Source: Luscinia megarhynchos (taxonomy: Eukaryota; Chordata; Aves; Passeriformes; Turdidae). From it: a DNA stretch of 64,000 nucleotides. Of this stretch, positions 10,154-20,970 are shown piece after piece. The stretch's first letter is position 1, and every line of letters begins with the position of its first letter. Under the pieces are notes generated by a model that was given only the letters and a program-made list of their open reading frames with translations, had not been told where the DNA came from and ran no database searches. The position numbers and the translations under genes were made by a program. The DNA lies in contig JAPFBE010000033.1 in NCBI GenBank assembly GCA_034336665.1, forward strand, positions 1,240,001 through 1,304,000. The letters are read 5' to 3'.

Positions 10154-11302
10154 CTATAGTAGATTTGTCGTCAATATATTCTTCCGGGAAACTATCTGTA
10201 TCTGAGCTATCCGACTCGCTTTTAATTGGGGCTGTTCCGCTGGTACTGGGTGTTATATCAGCCAGGTGCCAGTAGGAGGTGTTCTCCTAGCTCCAGCGCC
10301 AGCTGCACAGGAGTGAGAGGCTGCACAGGAGTGAGAGGCGGCCCCATCCCCGCCAGGAGCTTCCGCGGCTCCGTCGGTGCAGTAGATTCTGTCATTCCCT
10401 TTGCCGGACCCACTTCTGTGCAGGTGAGTGCAGTTTCCATGGAACTCTGGAGGCACACAGTTTCCATGGAGACCTGAGCATGCGCAGTGTCCATGGAAAT
10501 CCGAGCATGCGTGTTCATGATGGGCAGTCCTCCCCCCACCTTCCCGATGGGAGGGCCTGACCCCTCCCTCCCCCTCGTGCAGGGAGTGGCGAGGGAGGCG
10601 GAGACAGCGGAGGGGGCAGAGCAGGCGGTGGCGGAAATCCCTACCCCACTGTCAGAGACCGGAATAGTTCATGCCTCAAACATTGATATAAAATTTTGCT
10701 CATTACAGCAAAAAGTGTGTAAAGAAGCTACAGCCACAGAAACCTCCTTGAAGAACTTTGGACAGTAAGCCAAAGTGCTGAGATTAGATAAAGAGGAACC
10801 CATTCTTCAATCATCTCAGACCTGGGAGAAACAAACAAAGCTGAGGGAAATGAATGCATCCACAGGACAGACAAATGCAACAGACTCTTCCCTGTCTGGG
10901 TTTGGGATGGAAGACACCACAGTCCACAGAAGCCAGGTTTACACATGTTAGCTTAGAAACACATAATCACGGGATGATTATATGTAGGTGCTTTTATTGA
11001 AGAGCTCTGGGAATCAGGGGTACAATTGAAATCTGATTCCGACATGGATTCAAGATGGAATAGTTTATCATGATTCTTATTACAATTAAACAATAATTGT
11101 ATTCAATTACCAAACAATCATTATATTTAACAATTGTATTATTTATCATATGATGATTACGCAGGTGCAGACAAAGCTCAGCATTCATTCCCAGGGCCTA
11201 GTTCCCTTTCCCAGGCCTACCAGACTTAACCTTTCTTTCCACCCCCTGAATCTATTGTATACAATTCCCATGTTTTAGAAACATTTTAACTGTACGCTAT
11301 CA
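10154..11302 (-). repeat. Duplicated LTR-leader-gag block, copy B
   Basis: Same content as copy A at 5429-6577: LTR at 11302-10946, leader, and the beginning of gag on the minus strand. The left edge (10154) joins abruptly to sequence adjoining the second env copy. The right edge is the LTR start, followed by unrelated DNA (CACAGACT). It acts as the 5' LTR and leader of the upstream member of a tandem provirus. Confidence 0.9.
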
Positions 11303-13065
11303 CACAGACTCCCCAAAAATGAAGCTGGGGGGGGACGGGACTAGGAGGTTTTGAGTTCATGGTGTAACCTCTGCTTAGAGGCAGTGAACACTCATCCTCC
11401 CTTACAAAAAGTGGCCCAGCTGTTTGAACCCCCAACGCCACAGGCCACATCCATGGGACATTCATGTGAGGGACAGCTGACGGGGTGTCATAATCTTTCA
11501 GAGACTCCCCCAAAGTGACCCCCAGAGTCATTCCTGAAGCCTTGCACCACAAGACTGAATGTGATGCCACAAACCCAGAGTCTGTTGTAAGAGACAATGA
11601 CAACCTCATCCCTCTCCCCCTCCCCCCCAGGGAGGTGCCTGGGTTTTCCTACCTGGCCTGAGCATATATTAACCCACTGAATTCTATGTTTTTTGGGGGA
11701 CCTTCACCACCAAGAAGACCAGCTGGAGAGGATCAGCAGAATGTCATTGGAATCCACAGAGTGGTGATATTCTCATTATTCCGTCTCTGTCACTCTCTTT
11801 CTATCTCTCCACCTATCTTCTATTTCTTTCTCTTTGTTTGTCTCTTTTATCTCTCTCTCTCATATTTAATATCAAATACAACTCATACTACTGACATTGG
11901 CATATGGTCTCATTTCCACCTTAATTCGGGCAGAGGCATTTCTAATAACTTTAATAATCTGATCCTGACATTTAATTGGCGTAGTTGTCAGGATTTAACA
12001 TTCTCTGACCTCAAGTGCCTTTCACAATAGTATTGTCTCCTCTCACAAAATTATTTCATATGCTTCCTTCTGTAGTAAATCTTAGAAATCTAGGCACTAT
12101 TTCTTTTAAGGGCTATGAGAATTGTTAAGATTTCTTGTGCAAAATTCTTAGCACTTGGACCAACTTCCTTTGAGGGGTTGTGGAGATTGTGCTTTCTTCT
12201 CAGGCTTAGAAATTCTTTCGCATCTTTCTCTGAGGGAATTGTGTTAAATGGATCTGGGGGTTTAGGTCTCTTGTCTATTTGGGGTTTTGTGCGGAGCCAA
12301 AAGCTCCTGTTTGATGGGGACCCATGCCCCTGTGCTTTTTGTGTGTTTTGTTGTCAAAAGCCAGAATTGGCAGGTTTCAGTCTCAAAGACAATTCTGCAG
12401 CTCCTATCTAGTGGGGAACTCCCCCCCACAAGTCTGTGGTTTGTTGTGGAGAACTAGAATTGGCAGTTTCTAATCCTGAGGCCAATTCTGCAACTACTAC
12501 CTTGTGAGGATGGTGTCACTATGCAGGCTTAGGTATTTGTCATGCAGCTTCCTCTGGGGGGGTTGTAGGAAAACTTTAGGGGAAAATATTTTGTTGTCCT
12601 TCCTTGATTAATTCTTTAAGTCACCCCTCTACCCCCGGGGTGGACTTGGTGTAAGAAAATTGGGGTAGGAAGCAGTTGATTAGTAGAAAGATGATTGATT
12701 ACTAAAAAAGTGGTTGGTTATTAAAAAAGGCTTTAGGCAGTGGCATTGCTTCCTGCCGAATTTGATCATATCCAAAAGGAAAATCACTGGAACAAAAGGA
12801 GGAAACTGATGAGGCAAAACTGCTCCACGTCTAAAAGCAGAAGCCCACTAAAACCCTGAGAAAAAAGCAACTCAAATGCCTAATTCAGAGACTGCAACTC
12901 TTGCAAAGCTTCTTAAACGTAGTCTCACTCCCTCTGCCGAACAATCAGTCAGAGGAAACCCCACTGAAAACCTGTGGGAAACAACACATAGTCTACAGAG
13001 CTACAAATATATATGAAGGAAATATAAAAGCAAAAATCATTTTGGCATCAGGAGGCCAGAGAGGT
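11303..13065. other. Unassigned segment, partly pyrimidine-rich
   Basis: No recognisable gene. A pyrimidine-rich stretch lies at 11770-11870. Two diverged copies of a roughly 60-bp unit start near 12361 and 12453 (both contain AGAATTGGCAG and CAATTCTGCA). Parts may be old LTR sequence, but I could not match them to a family in the window. Confidence 0.4.
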
Positions 13066-14099
13066 ATCTTCTATGAGAAGCTGCAAGAAGCTTACACCAT
13101 GTCTGGCAGAGCCAATCCTTGATGGCTCTGATGATGGACATCCTGCTGACCAAGGCTGGGCCAGTTAGAGATGGTGGTGATGCCTCTGTGACAACATATT
13201 TAAGAAGAAATCAAAACAAAGTTTGTGGTGCAGTTTTAATTGTGACTAGAGAAGAACGGGGTGAGAATATGTGAGGAGAAACAACTATGCAGACACCAAG
13301 GTCACTGGAGAAGGAGAGGGAAGAGGTGCTCCAGGCACTGGAGTCAAGATTCTTTTGCAGGCTATGGTGATGATCATGGTGATGCAGGCTGTCCCCCTGC
13401 AGCCCATGGAGGTCCATGTGGATGCAGACATCCACCTGCAGCCTGTGGAGTGGCTCCATGCTGGAGCAGGTGGATGCCTAGAGGGAGCTGTGATCTTGTG
13501 GGAGACCCGCTGGAGAGAGGGACCCTGCTCCCATGTCGGAGCAGCCTGTCCTTGAAGGACTGTACCGTGTGGAAGAGTGATCCACCCTGCAGCAGTTTGA
13601 GGGATACTATTGCCTGTGGGATGGAGTCACGGTGCAGCAGTTCACAGAAAGCTGTTGCTTGTAAGATGAACTCACTTCAGAGAAGTTCAGAGACAACTGT
13701 CTACCATGGGAGGGACTCCACAGTGCAGCAGGGAAAGGACTTCTCTCCCTGAGCAGTGGGGGAAGCCAAGGGTGATGAACTGACCATAACCCCCATTCCT
13801 TGTCTCCTTGCACCACTGGGATAAGAGGTAGAGCTGGGAAGGAGGGAGGGGTGGGGGGAAGGTGTTTTTAAGGGCTTATTTTACTTCTCACTATTCTTCT
13901 CTGATTTTGTCAGTGGAGTAAATTCACTTTATATCTCTAAGTTGAGAGTATTTTGCCCTGATGGCATTTAGTGAGTGATCTCTTCTGGTCTTTAACTCAT
14001 GAATCCTTACTTAAATTTTTTCTACTCTGTCCAGCTGCAGAGGAGAGAGACGGAGTGGCTTTGGTGGGTGCCTGGCATCCAGCCAGCATCAATCCACGA
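13066..14099 (+). mobile_element. ERV LTR, family D, 5'-trimmed
   Basis: It matches, in opposite orientation, the fuller copy at 52922-53943, including GAAGCTTNCACCAT, ATATTTAAGAAGAAAATCAAAACA, the GCACTGGAG block, repeated GGACTCCAC-type motifs and AAGGGCTTATTTTACTTCTC. The first 60 or so bases of the family are missing. ORFs inside it on both strands (up to 163 codons) have no coding signature and differ between copies. Confidence 0.8.
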
Positions 14100-14454
14100 C
14101 TGTCTTTTTTGGTAGGGAATGTGGGCACTCATGAGGATTTTGAGATAAGGATATTAAATGGAAGAATTAATGGGTGAGACAAGTATTGTATTAAACAGTG
14201 TTATAGAGTAAAATGAATGTCGGGAATTTTTGTTGTAATTAGAGGGTAAAGGGGTGGATTTTGTGTAACTTGTCTATTTTTGTTCTGTGTTGTGATGATG
14301 TTATTTTGCTTTTGGCGTAGGGAATTTCTTTTTAATTTCCTTCGTTTAGTTTAGCTGTTTTTGCTGTTCTAAGTGACGAGCTTTTGTTGAATGTGGATTT
14401 TAGGGATAATTCTTAAATATGTGATTCACAGAGGTGAGGGGAGGAAGCAGGGCC
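14100..14454. other. Unassigned T-rich segment
   Basis: No gene or repeat recognised. It separates two family D LTR pieces of opposite orientation. Confidence 0.35.
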
Positions 14455-14653
14455 CCTCTCTTCTTTTTAAATATGATATCACAGAGGCATTGCCACCATA
14501 TCTAATTGGCCCAGCTTTAATCAGTGGCATGTCCATGTTTGGGGCCATCAGAGATTGGCTCTGCTGGACATGGTAGAAGCTTCTTGCAGCTTCTCACAGA
14601 AGCCACCTCTGTGGTCCCCCACTACCAAAACCCAGGCCATGCAAAACCAACAC
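14455..14653 (-). mobile_element. ERV LTR family D, 5' piece, inverted
   Basis: Read on the minus strand it is the first 200 bp of family D, from TGTTGGTTTTGCATGGCC to GATATCATATTTAAAAAG. It ends 17 bp before the start of the provirus at 14671. The matching 3' remainder is not attached. The nearby piece at 13066-14099 lacks exactly the outermost 5' part but is in the opposite orientation, so inversion or two separate insertions are both possible. Confidence 0.75.
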
Positions 14654-14670
14654 ACATCCCCAAGTGATCT

Positions 14671-15195
14671 TGAAGCACGGAAATAAACTTCACAACCTAT
14701 AAAGTTGTGGAGTAGGTACGTATTTTATTCAGCGCTGGACGCAGGGGGAGAGCATCTTCCCAAATCCTGCGTACCTTACATGATTTCTAATCTTCTATTT
14801 ATCTAGGAAGTTCATGCATATTCTAAATCGCCTATACATATTGATTATCTGCCCCGCCTGTTCCCCGCTTCGTATGGAAATCAGTTGCATATTCATTGCA
14901 GCTGCGTAGTTTATTGGGTTGGTGGTCTCTGGAAATGAGTCAGTGGGCTAACAGTAGTCTTCCTCGCTGTTGAACTTTTCAACTTGTCTTTCTACGCATG
15001 CACTTTAGTCTCTTGATTGTAATATTTTGCAGACTCTGCACTTTTACGAAGAGGGACCCCCTTCATTTTTGCAAGCCCAGCAAAATCTATAAGTTAGGGG
15101 TCTCTTATCATGCATTCCTTTCCTTATAAGCACACAGTAACTGATACCATATGTTCTACTCTTCATTCTATTTAACCCTTAAATCCCCTGTTTCA
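14671..15195 (-). repeat. P1 3' LTR
   Basis: 525 bp, TGAAACAGGGG to CGTGCTTCA on the minus strand. It is nearly identical to 23325-23852. An AATAAA poly(A) signal lies near 14730 in minus-strand sense (GAATAAAATACG), close to the R/U5 boundary. Confidence 0.95.
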
Positions 15196-15208
15196 GTCCC
15201 CCCTTTTC
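15196..15208 (-). other. P1 polypurine tract
   Basis: GAAAAGGGGGGAC on the minus strand abuts the U3 start of the 3' LTR. This is the plus-strand priming site. Confidence 0.9.
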
Positions 15209-15232
15209 TAGAAAATTAGTAAATTCTTTTAC

Positions 15233-17155
15233 TTAATACAAGATTTCTTTTTCTCCATTCCTACGATATGTATCTCTCAATGCCTTACCATGTACTCTGG
15301 ACAATGAAGTTAGTATTGCCATCCTTTGTAGCATCTTCCAATTCCAAATAAGTAGTACAAAAGACAGCAGTAAGCTTAGACTAACTAAAACCAATAGTAC
15401 AATTACTGGATGACATAATGTATTCAAAATTCCAGTTGCAGTTGGGGACCACCCAAAAAGGGCATCCCACCAATTGTGGCTTGTATCCTGCTTAACCCTT
15501 TGTAAAACTCTATTTATTTCTTGGACATCATGATGAACAGTGACTAAAGTCTTTTGCCCGCTCTCTTTGATTTCTTCCAAAATTTTTGCTAAATCTTGAT
15601 GTTTTACCAGTTGCTGTACCAAGGTAAGGTTCATTCCAATGGGCGTAGGGGACAGTTCGTGGTATGTCGTGTAGTTAGACCTTATCAGCTGATGGGATGT
15701 AACTGGTGACGAATATGAGAAATCACATCCCACAATTCTAACGAAATTACAAATACAGAAGTTAGAGTTATTCTTAACAGGCAAGGTTACATTCTCATTG
15801 TCTATGTTTACATAAACACAAGTGGTTCTTAAACATACACATCCTCGACCAGTATATATAAGCATAGTCTTTTGATCAGCATCTGGATGAATTTCAAAGT
15901 GGCATACACCCTGCTCGGTGTCAAGGCATACGTCTTGAGCATCAATTGTATTGCTTTCACAGATAAACCCTTGTTGTTCTCGAGTAACACAGGATTCTAC
16001 ATTCACAGTTTGCCATTTCCCATTTACTGTCCGGGCCCACACCCTATGCTCTGAGGGATACAACACCGTCCCCTCATGGTTGAGTCCCAATGCAATGATG
16101 GGGTGAATAGCATAAACTGTGGCATTACGTATGGTAAGCACAAAGGCAGTGGCCATATTAACAACAGGATCATAGGTGAAGTTTACTAGAGTCCACCAGG
16201 ATTGGAATTTTCTTTCAAAATCATTAGCATTGTCCCAGACAGCTTTTCGGACCTCCATTGGAAAAGTACCTTCGCTCCCTTCTCTTATAGCCAAGGCAGC
16301 TGTGGATTGGATCCATAACTGCGCTTGTATACAACTGAGAGCTAAAGACACATTATCTTGGACAGTGCTAAGTGCGTCTATTATTAACTTATGGTCCTGG
16401 TCCTCAGCCTTTTCCCAGTTCGGTAATATCTTTGAAATCTGCCACTGACTGTTTCCTAATGCCAGTAAAGATGATTGTAGGGGTTGACTCAGTTTTGTCA
16501 AATCATTTGTTGCAGTTGCTAGCTTATTTGCTAGTATTTCAGAGTCAATTCCATTCAAAATTCCTAATCCTGTTCCCAACATTCCCGTTAAGTCTCTCCG
16601 CATCCTATCCCTAAGGTGTACTTGCTTCTGTAACCATGTTGTCCACCCTTCTAGGGATGGTTTTAGGAAGGCGGAACAGGCTGGTTGAATCTCTGAAATA
16701 TTGGTTTGTATTAGCAATTCAACACGCTTGAGAGACCATTCTGGATTGAATAATAATTGCTGTTGACCTGTATTTCTCACTATATATGGGCCTACCTCAT
16801 AAATCATGAGTTTAAGTTCAAGTGGCGTACTCTGAGTCTGAATCTGAACAGGTTCAGTTACGGCATTTATTCTAAATTTAAATGAGAGCCCAAGATCTTT
16901 ATAAGCCCAAAGGCATACCACCTCCACAGTCCGATCTAATGTAAAATTATACCAACAATGTGGCTCACTGTGTTGGCTACAGATCTCATTATGTCTGTTT
17001 GCAGGGGGAGATGAGACGCTAATTTGAACTGGTTTCTCATGGGTAGTTCCATTAATCATCCGACATCCTATTCTGATGGTCTCTCCTACAGTCCCTTTGA
17101 AGTGACCACAACCTTTGTTTCTGCCATTCTTGCTGTTCATATACCTGGTTTCCAT
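15233..17155 (-). CDS. env: P1 envelope glycoprotein, long open frame
   Basis: A 640-codon frame. Around residues 182-187 is a multibasic RDRMRR, a likely furin-type site. It is followed at about 191-202 by a Gly/Leu-rich segment (GMLGTGLGILNG) that could act as a fusion peptide. Residues 389-477 hold a dense cysteine block, and about 580-604 form the membrane anchor, with a short basic tail. Several N-glycosylation sites are present (NFT, NYT, NVT, NGT). The usual gammaretroviral CX6CC and immunosuppressive stretch are not visible, so the region after the cleavage site is unusually long (about 450 residues). The first methionine is not the natural start: the signal peptide lies in another frame upstream (17330-17052), so a frame break separates the two. 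The family assignment is by position and architecture. Confidence 0.85.
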   Translation of the reverse strand: METRYMNSKNGRNKGCGHFKGTVGETIRIGCRMINGTTHEKPVQISVSSPPANRHNEICSQHSEPHCWYNFTLDRTVEVVCLWAYKDLGLSFKFRINAVTEPVQIQTQSTPLELKLMIYEVGPYIVRNTGQQQLLFNPEWSLKRVELLIQTNISEIQPACSAFLKPSLEGWTTWLQKQVHLRDRMRRDLTGMLGTGLGILNGIDSEILANKLATATNDLTKLSQPLQSSLLALGNSQWQISKILPNWEKAEDQDHKLIIDALSTVQDNVSLALSCIQAQLWIQSTAALAIREGSEGTFPMEVRKAVWDNANDFERKFQSWWTLVNFTYDPVVNMATAFVLTIRNATVYAIHPIIALGLNHEGTVLYPSEHRVWARTVNGKWQTVNVESCVTREQQGFICESNTIDAQDVCLDTEQGVCHFEIHPDADQKTMLIYTGRGCVCLRTTCVYVNIDNENVTLPVKNNSNFCICNFVRIVGCDFSYSSPVTSHQLIRSNYTTYHELSPTPIGMNLTLVQQLVKHQDLAKILEEIKESGQKTLVTVHHDVQEINRVLQRVKQDTSHNWWDALFGWSPTATGILNTLCHPVIVLLVLVSLSLLLSFVLLIWNWKMLQRMAILTSLSRVHGKALRDTYRRNGEKEILY

Positions 17156-17330
17156 GCATAACTACAGTTGATAAGTTCAAATTTTGTATCTTCCCCATTT
17201 GTCCGGGTATACTGAACAAAGCCTGGGACCAACGCCATTCAACATTGCTCTGGTTAAAGGCACTTTCCAATCCTTGGAATATAGTTATATTTACAAACAA
17301 AACAATTAAATTCCCTACGTCCTGAATCAC
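17052..17330 (-). pseudogene. env: P1 env N-terminal frame (signal peptide region)
   Basis: A 92-codon minus-strand frame begins with a hydrophobic signal-like segment (NLIVLFVNITIF) followed by polar sequence. It overlaps the 640-codon env frame by about 100 bases in a different register. This is best explained as the original env start cut off by a frame slip near 17100. A deliberately overlapping second protein is less likely, because no such gene is known for this position. Confidence 0.7.
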
Positions 17331-17354
17331 TGAACACCCCTAACTGTAATATGC

Positions 17355-18560
17355 TCATTTTGTTCGTGTGAACTTGAGCTTGAGTCCGTTATCACCAGAT
17401 ATTACTTTCCAAGGGGCTTCTGGAGCTTTCTTCACCGAGAATGGTGGATCCAAGCTCTGTTCCTTGATCTTAATTGCAGTGAAGGTGGTAAGTAGCACTT
17501 GGAATGGTCCTTCCCACTGTGGTTCGAGGGTTTTTTCTGTAAAAGACTTAACATATACATAATCTCCAGGCTGTATATTATGCACTGGTCCATCCAGACC
17601 TTTGCTCCGAGTTCCAGCCACATGTTTTTCAATTTTTCTGAGCTGTTTACTCAAAGCCACCATATAGGTGGCCAGTGTCTCCTCTCCAACTTGGGTAGAA
17701 ATTCCCCTTTGCACTCCATACGGCCTCCCGTAAAGCATTTCAAAAGGACTTAACTTTTCTTTAGTCCTTGGCTTAGTTCGAATTCGCATTAATGCCAATG
17801 GGAGTGATTGGGGCCAGGGCAAATTAACTTCTTGTCCTAACCTCATAATTTGCTGTTTAATTAAATGATTCATTTTCTCTACTTGGCCACTTGACTGAGG
17901 ATGATATGGGGTGTGAAGTTCCCAATCTATGCCCAAGTGCCGACTAATTTGTTGCACTGTCTTTGAAATAAAGTGTGGTCCTCTATCTGAGGATATAGTG
18001 GCTGGAACTCCAAAGCGTGGTATTATTTCTTGTAACAACACTCTAGTTACCTCCCGAGCTTTGGCAGTTCTAGTTGGGAAGGCTTCTGGCCACCCTGAAA
18101 AGGTATCTGTCATCACCAGTAAATATCTATACCCCCCTTTTCTTGGAAGTTCTGTAAAATCAATTTGCCACTGCTGCCCAGGCCCCTGGCCTCTTCCAAT
18201 TCGACCAAGTTTTGGTTTAGGGGTATTCTTAGGATTAGTCTGGAGGCAAAGGTCACACTGCCGAGAGTAACCTGGGTAACAATAGTATATAAATTTCTGG
18301 CAGTAATCTTTTTCAATTAGATGGGTATATAGAGCGCTCTGCTCCCCCAGTGTGTTTTCTGATGTTCCTTTTAACTAGAGACCATAGTACGTGGAAGGGG
18401 ATAACCAGTCTCCCTTCTGTAGTGACAGCCCATCCTTCCTCATTATATGTTCCTTTCTGATCCTCAATTAATTCCTTATCTTTTTATCATATATTGGCTT
18501 ACCTTCCAGGGATATCTGTCCATCTGGAATCAAGGCTCCCTCAATTGTTATCTCACCCTT
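17355..18560 (-). pseudogene. pol: P1 integrase
   Basis: The main frame (18116-17355, 253 codons) and the frame before it (18316-18113) cover the integrase core. Visible catalytic landmarks are the first aspartate in a QIDF-like stretch in the upstream frame, SSDRGPHF with the second aspartate, and SGQVEKMN with the glutamate of the D,D-35-E triad. A C-terminal domain follows, with GDYVYVK and WEGPFQVLL motifs typical of gammaretroviral integrase. A CX2C-type pair (CDLC) of the zinc domain is upstream. The gene is broken by a frame change near 18115 and further stops above 18316. Confidence 0.9.
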
Positions 18561-19443
18561 TGCTGCCTCTTTTGCCTCTCTGTCCGCCAGCTCATTTCCT
18601 TCTTTCCAATTCTGAGCTCACCTTCTGGTGTGCTCTGATGTGCATAATTGCTACCTTCTCAAGCATCTGGACTGCTTCCAATAATCGCATTATTTCTTGT
18701 GCATGTTTTATGTTCTTTCCTTGTGAATTTAACAGTCCTCTCTCTTTCCAGATAGCTCCATGTGCATGCACAACCCCAAATGCATATCTCGAGTCTGTAT
18801 ATATATTTATCTTCTTCCCTTTTGCCATTTCCAAGGCACGAATCAGGGCAATTATCTCAGCCTTCTGTGCAGAGGTATCTATTGGCAAAGATCCAGATTC
18901 CAATACCTTTTTACTGGTGGTAACTGCATACCCAGCATATCGCTTCCCGCTGATGACGTAGCTACTTCCATCAGTAAACCAGGTTTCGTCGCCATCAAAA
19001 GGGGGTGTCCTTCAAGTCTGGTCAGGCTGGAGTAGGTGGCTTCGATAGTCTCCAGACAATCGTGGTGTACTGGTTCTCCTTGATTTCCACTGAGAAAAGA
19101 AGCTGGGTTGACAATATTAGTCACCACTATTTCCACATCATCTTGTTCCACCATAATAGCTTGGTATTTCAAGAACCTTTGTGGGGAAAGCCAGTGCCCC
19201 CCTTTTACCTCTAATACTGCAGATACTGTGTGAGACACTAATACAGTCATTTTCTGGCCCAGGGTGAATTTGCGTGCTCTCTTGAATATTCATCACAACT
19301 GCTGCTACTGCTCTGAGGCACCCTGGCCATCCTTTGGTCGTTGCATCCAGCTGCTTAGAGAAGTAAGCAACTGCCCTTCGGTATGGCCCTAGGTTCTGTG
19401 CTAGTATTCCCAGGGCAATCCCCTGTTTCTCATGGGAGAACAA
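18561..19443 (-). pseudogene. pol: P1 RNase H and connection region
   Basis: Overlapping minus frames (18903-18592, 19250-18879, 19443-19138) read the RNase H domain. The C-terminal frame has YTDSRYAFGVVHAHG and IRAHQK. The N-terminal frame has KQGIALGILAQNLGPYRRAVAYFSKQLD, a classic end-of-RT/connection motif. Each change of frame is a disabling lesion. Homologous but more decayed sequence is at 55310-56090. Confidence 0.88.
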
Positions 19444-20480
19444 AAAAGAATGGTTTACTTACATCAGGAAGTCCCTAGGGCTGGGGCTGACATAAGAGCC
19501 GCCCTTTAATCGACGAAAGGCTTGAGTGGCCTCTTTAGTCCACTTGAGATCTCTGCTGCCATTTGCCATGAGCATGTACAGAGGTTTAACAAGCAACCCA
19601 TAGTTGTAGATCCACAACCTACACCATCCTGTCCTCCCTAAAAAGGTTCGCAGTTCCTTTATTGTCTGGGGTTGTGGAGTTCGCATGTTGTTTCTTTTAC
19701 GATCTTGCCCTAGGGTCCGTTGTCCAGCACTAACTTCGTACCCCAGGTAGATAACCTTCTGCTTCACCACCTGAGCCTTTTTTCTTTGATACTCTATGCC
19801 CTGGAGTCCCAAAAGTTTAAGAGACTCCACCGTCCAGGCCACACATGCTTCTTCCGTCTTAGTGGCTATTAGAAGATCGTCTATTTACTGCAGCAGTTTT
19901 TCCTTCTTTCTGAGGGGGCTTCCCAGGCCTCTAAGTCCTTGGCAAGCTGCTCTCCAAACAAAGTAGGAGAATTTTTAAACCCTTGGGGGAGTACTTTCCA
20001 CGTGAGTTGGAGTTCTCCGTCCAGTTTTAGGATTTTCCCATTCAAATGCAAAAAATTTTTCTGACTGGCTTCATGGAGAGGGAGGCAAAAGAAGGCATCT
20101 TTCAGGTCTAAAACAGTAAAACCAAGTAAACTCTGGTGTTAAGCATGTTAATAAAGTATATGGGTTTGCCACTACTGGATAAAGATCTTCAGTTATTTTA
20201 TTAACAGCCCTCAAGTCTTGCACCAGCCTGTATGACCCATCAGGTTTCGAACAGGTAAAATAGGAGTATTAAACTCAGATTGGCATTCTTTTTAGTAATC
20301 CTAGTTGTAAGAAGTTCTCAATCACTGGCGCAATTCCTTCTCTGTCCTCCCTTCTCAAAGGATACTGCTTGATCCTGACTGGTTGTTTCCCTTCTTTGAG
20401 TTTATGAATTATTATAGGAGGTGCGTTTTTCGCTTTCCCTGGCACATTGGAAGCCCATACTCCGGGGGAACACCTGACTA
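19444..20480 (-). pseudogene. pol: P1 reverse transcriptase
   Basis: The region translates in pieces to gammaretrovirus-like RT. It includes a LLIATKTEEAC segment just after the active site, YLGYEVSAGQRTL, and TIKELRTFLGRTGWCRLWI. At about 19883-19894 the active-site box (normally YxDD) keeps the two aspartates, but the tyrosine position is a stop codon. Other stops and frame shifts lie upstream, so no functional polymerase can be made from this copy. Confidence 0.88.
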
Positions 20481-20965
20481 ATTATTTCTTCTCTAATTTC
20501 TTCTTTAATTTCAGTGATTGTCAATATTAAGCTCAACACTTCTATATATTGTTGGTCGTTTACCTCCAAAAGTAATCTCCCCATCCCTTAAATACAATGG
20601 TCGCTTGTAGTTGTTCCAATAAATCTCTTCCCCAGCAGCGCCTTCGGGAATTTGGCATGTATAAAAAAACTTATGAGTGCCCCATTGTTTCCCCAAATTT
20701 ATATTTTAGAGGTTTACAAAAATAAGCCTTTTTCAGACCGCCAGTGACTCCTTGTATCGTGAACATAATCTTTTCCCACAGGCACCAGGGCCTTGTTCAA
20801 TACTGAATATGCCGCCCTGTATCAATTAAAAACTCTACCCCCTTTCCCTCCTCCCCCAGCTCCATTGTTATAACCAGGGGATCTGCTGGGGATAGATCTC
20901 CGGTCTTCTTCAGTTTCCTTTTACATGTGCTTTACCACTTTTTTCCCTTGTCCCTCCTCCGTTAG
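20481..20965 (-). pseudogene. pro: P1 protease region and RT start
   Basis: Between gag and RT, a DTG aspartic protease active-site triplet is visible in one frame (near 20810-20830), but the following conserved residues are in another frame. A downstream frame (20696-20511) covers the C-terminal protease and RT linker. The gene would normally be expressed by read-through or frameshift from gag. Here the frame is broken. Confidence 0.65.
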
Positions 20966-20970
20966 GGCAT

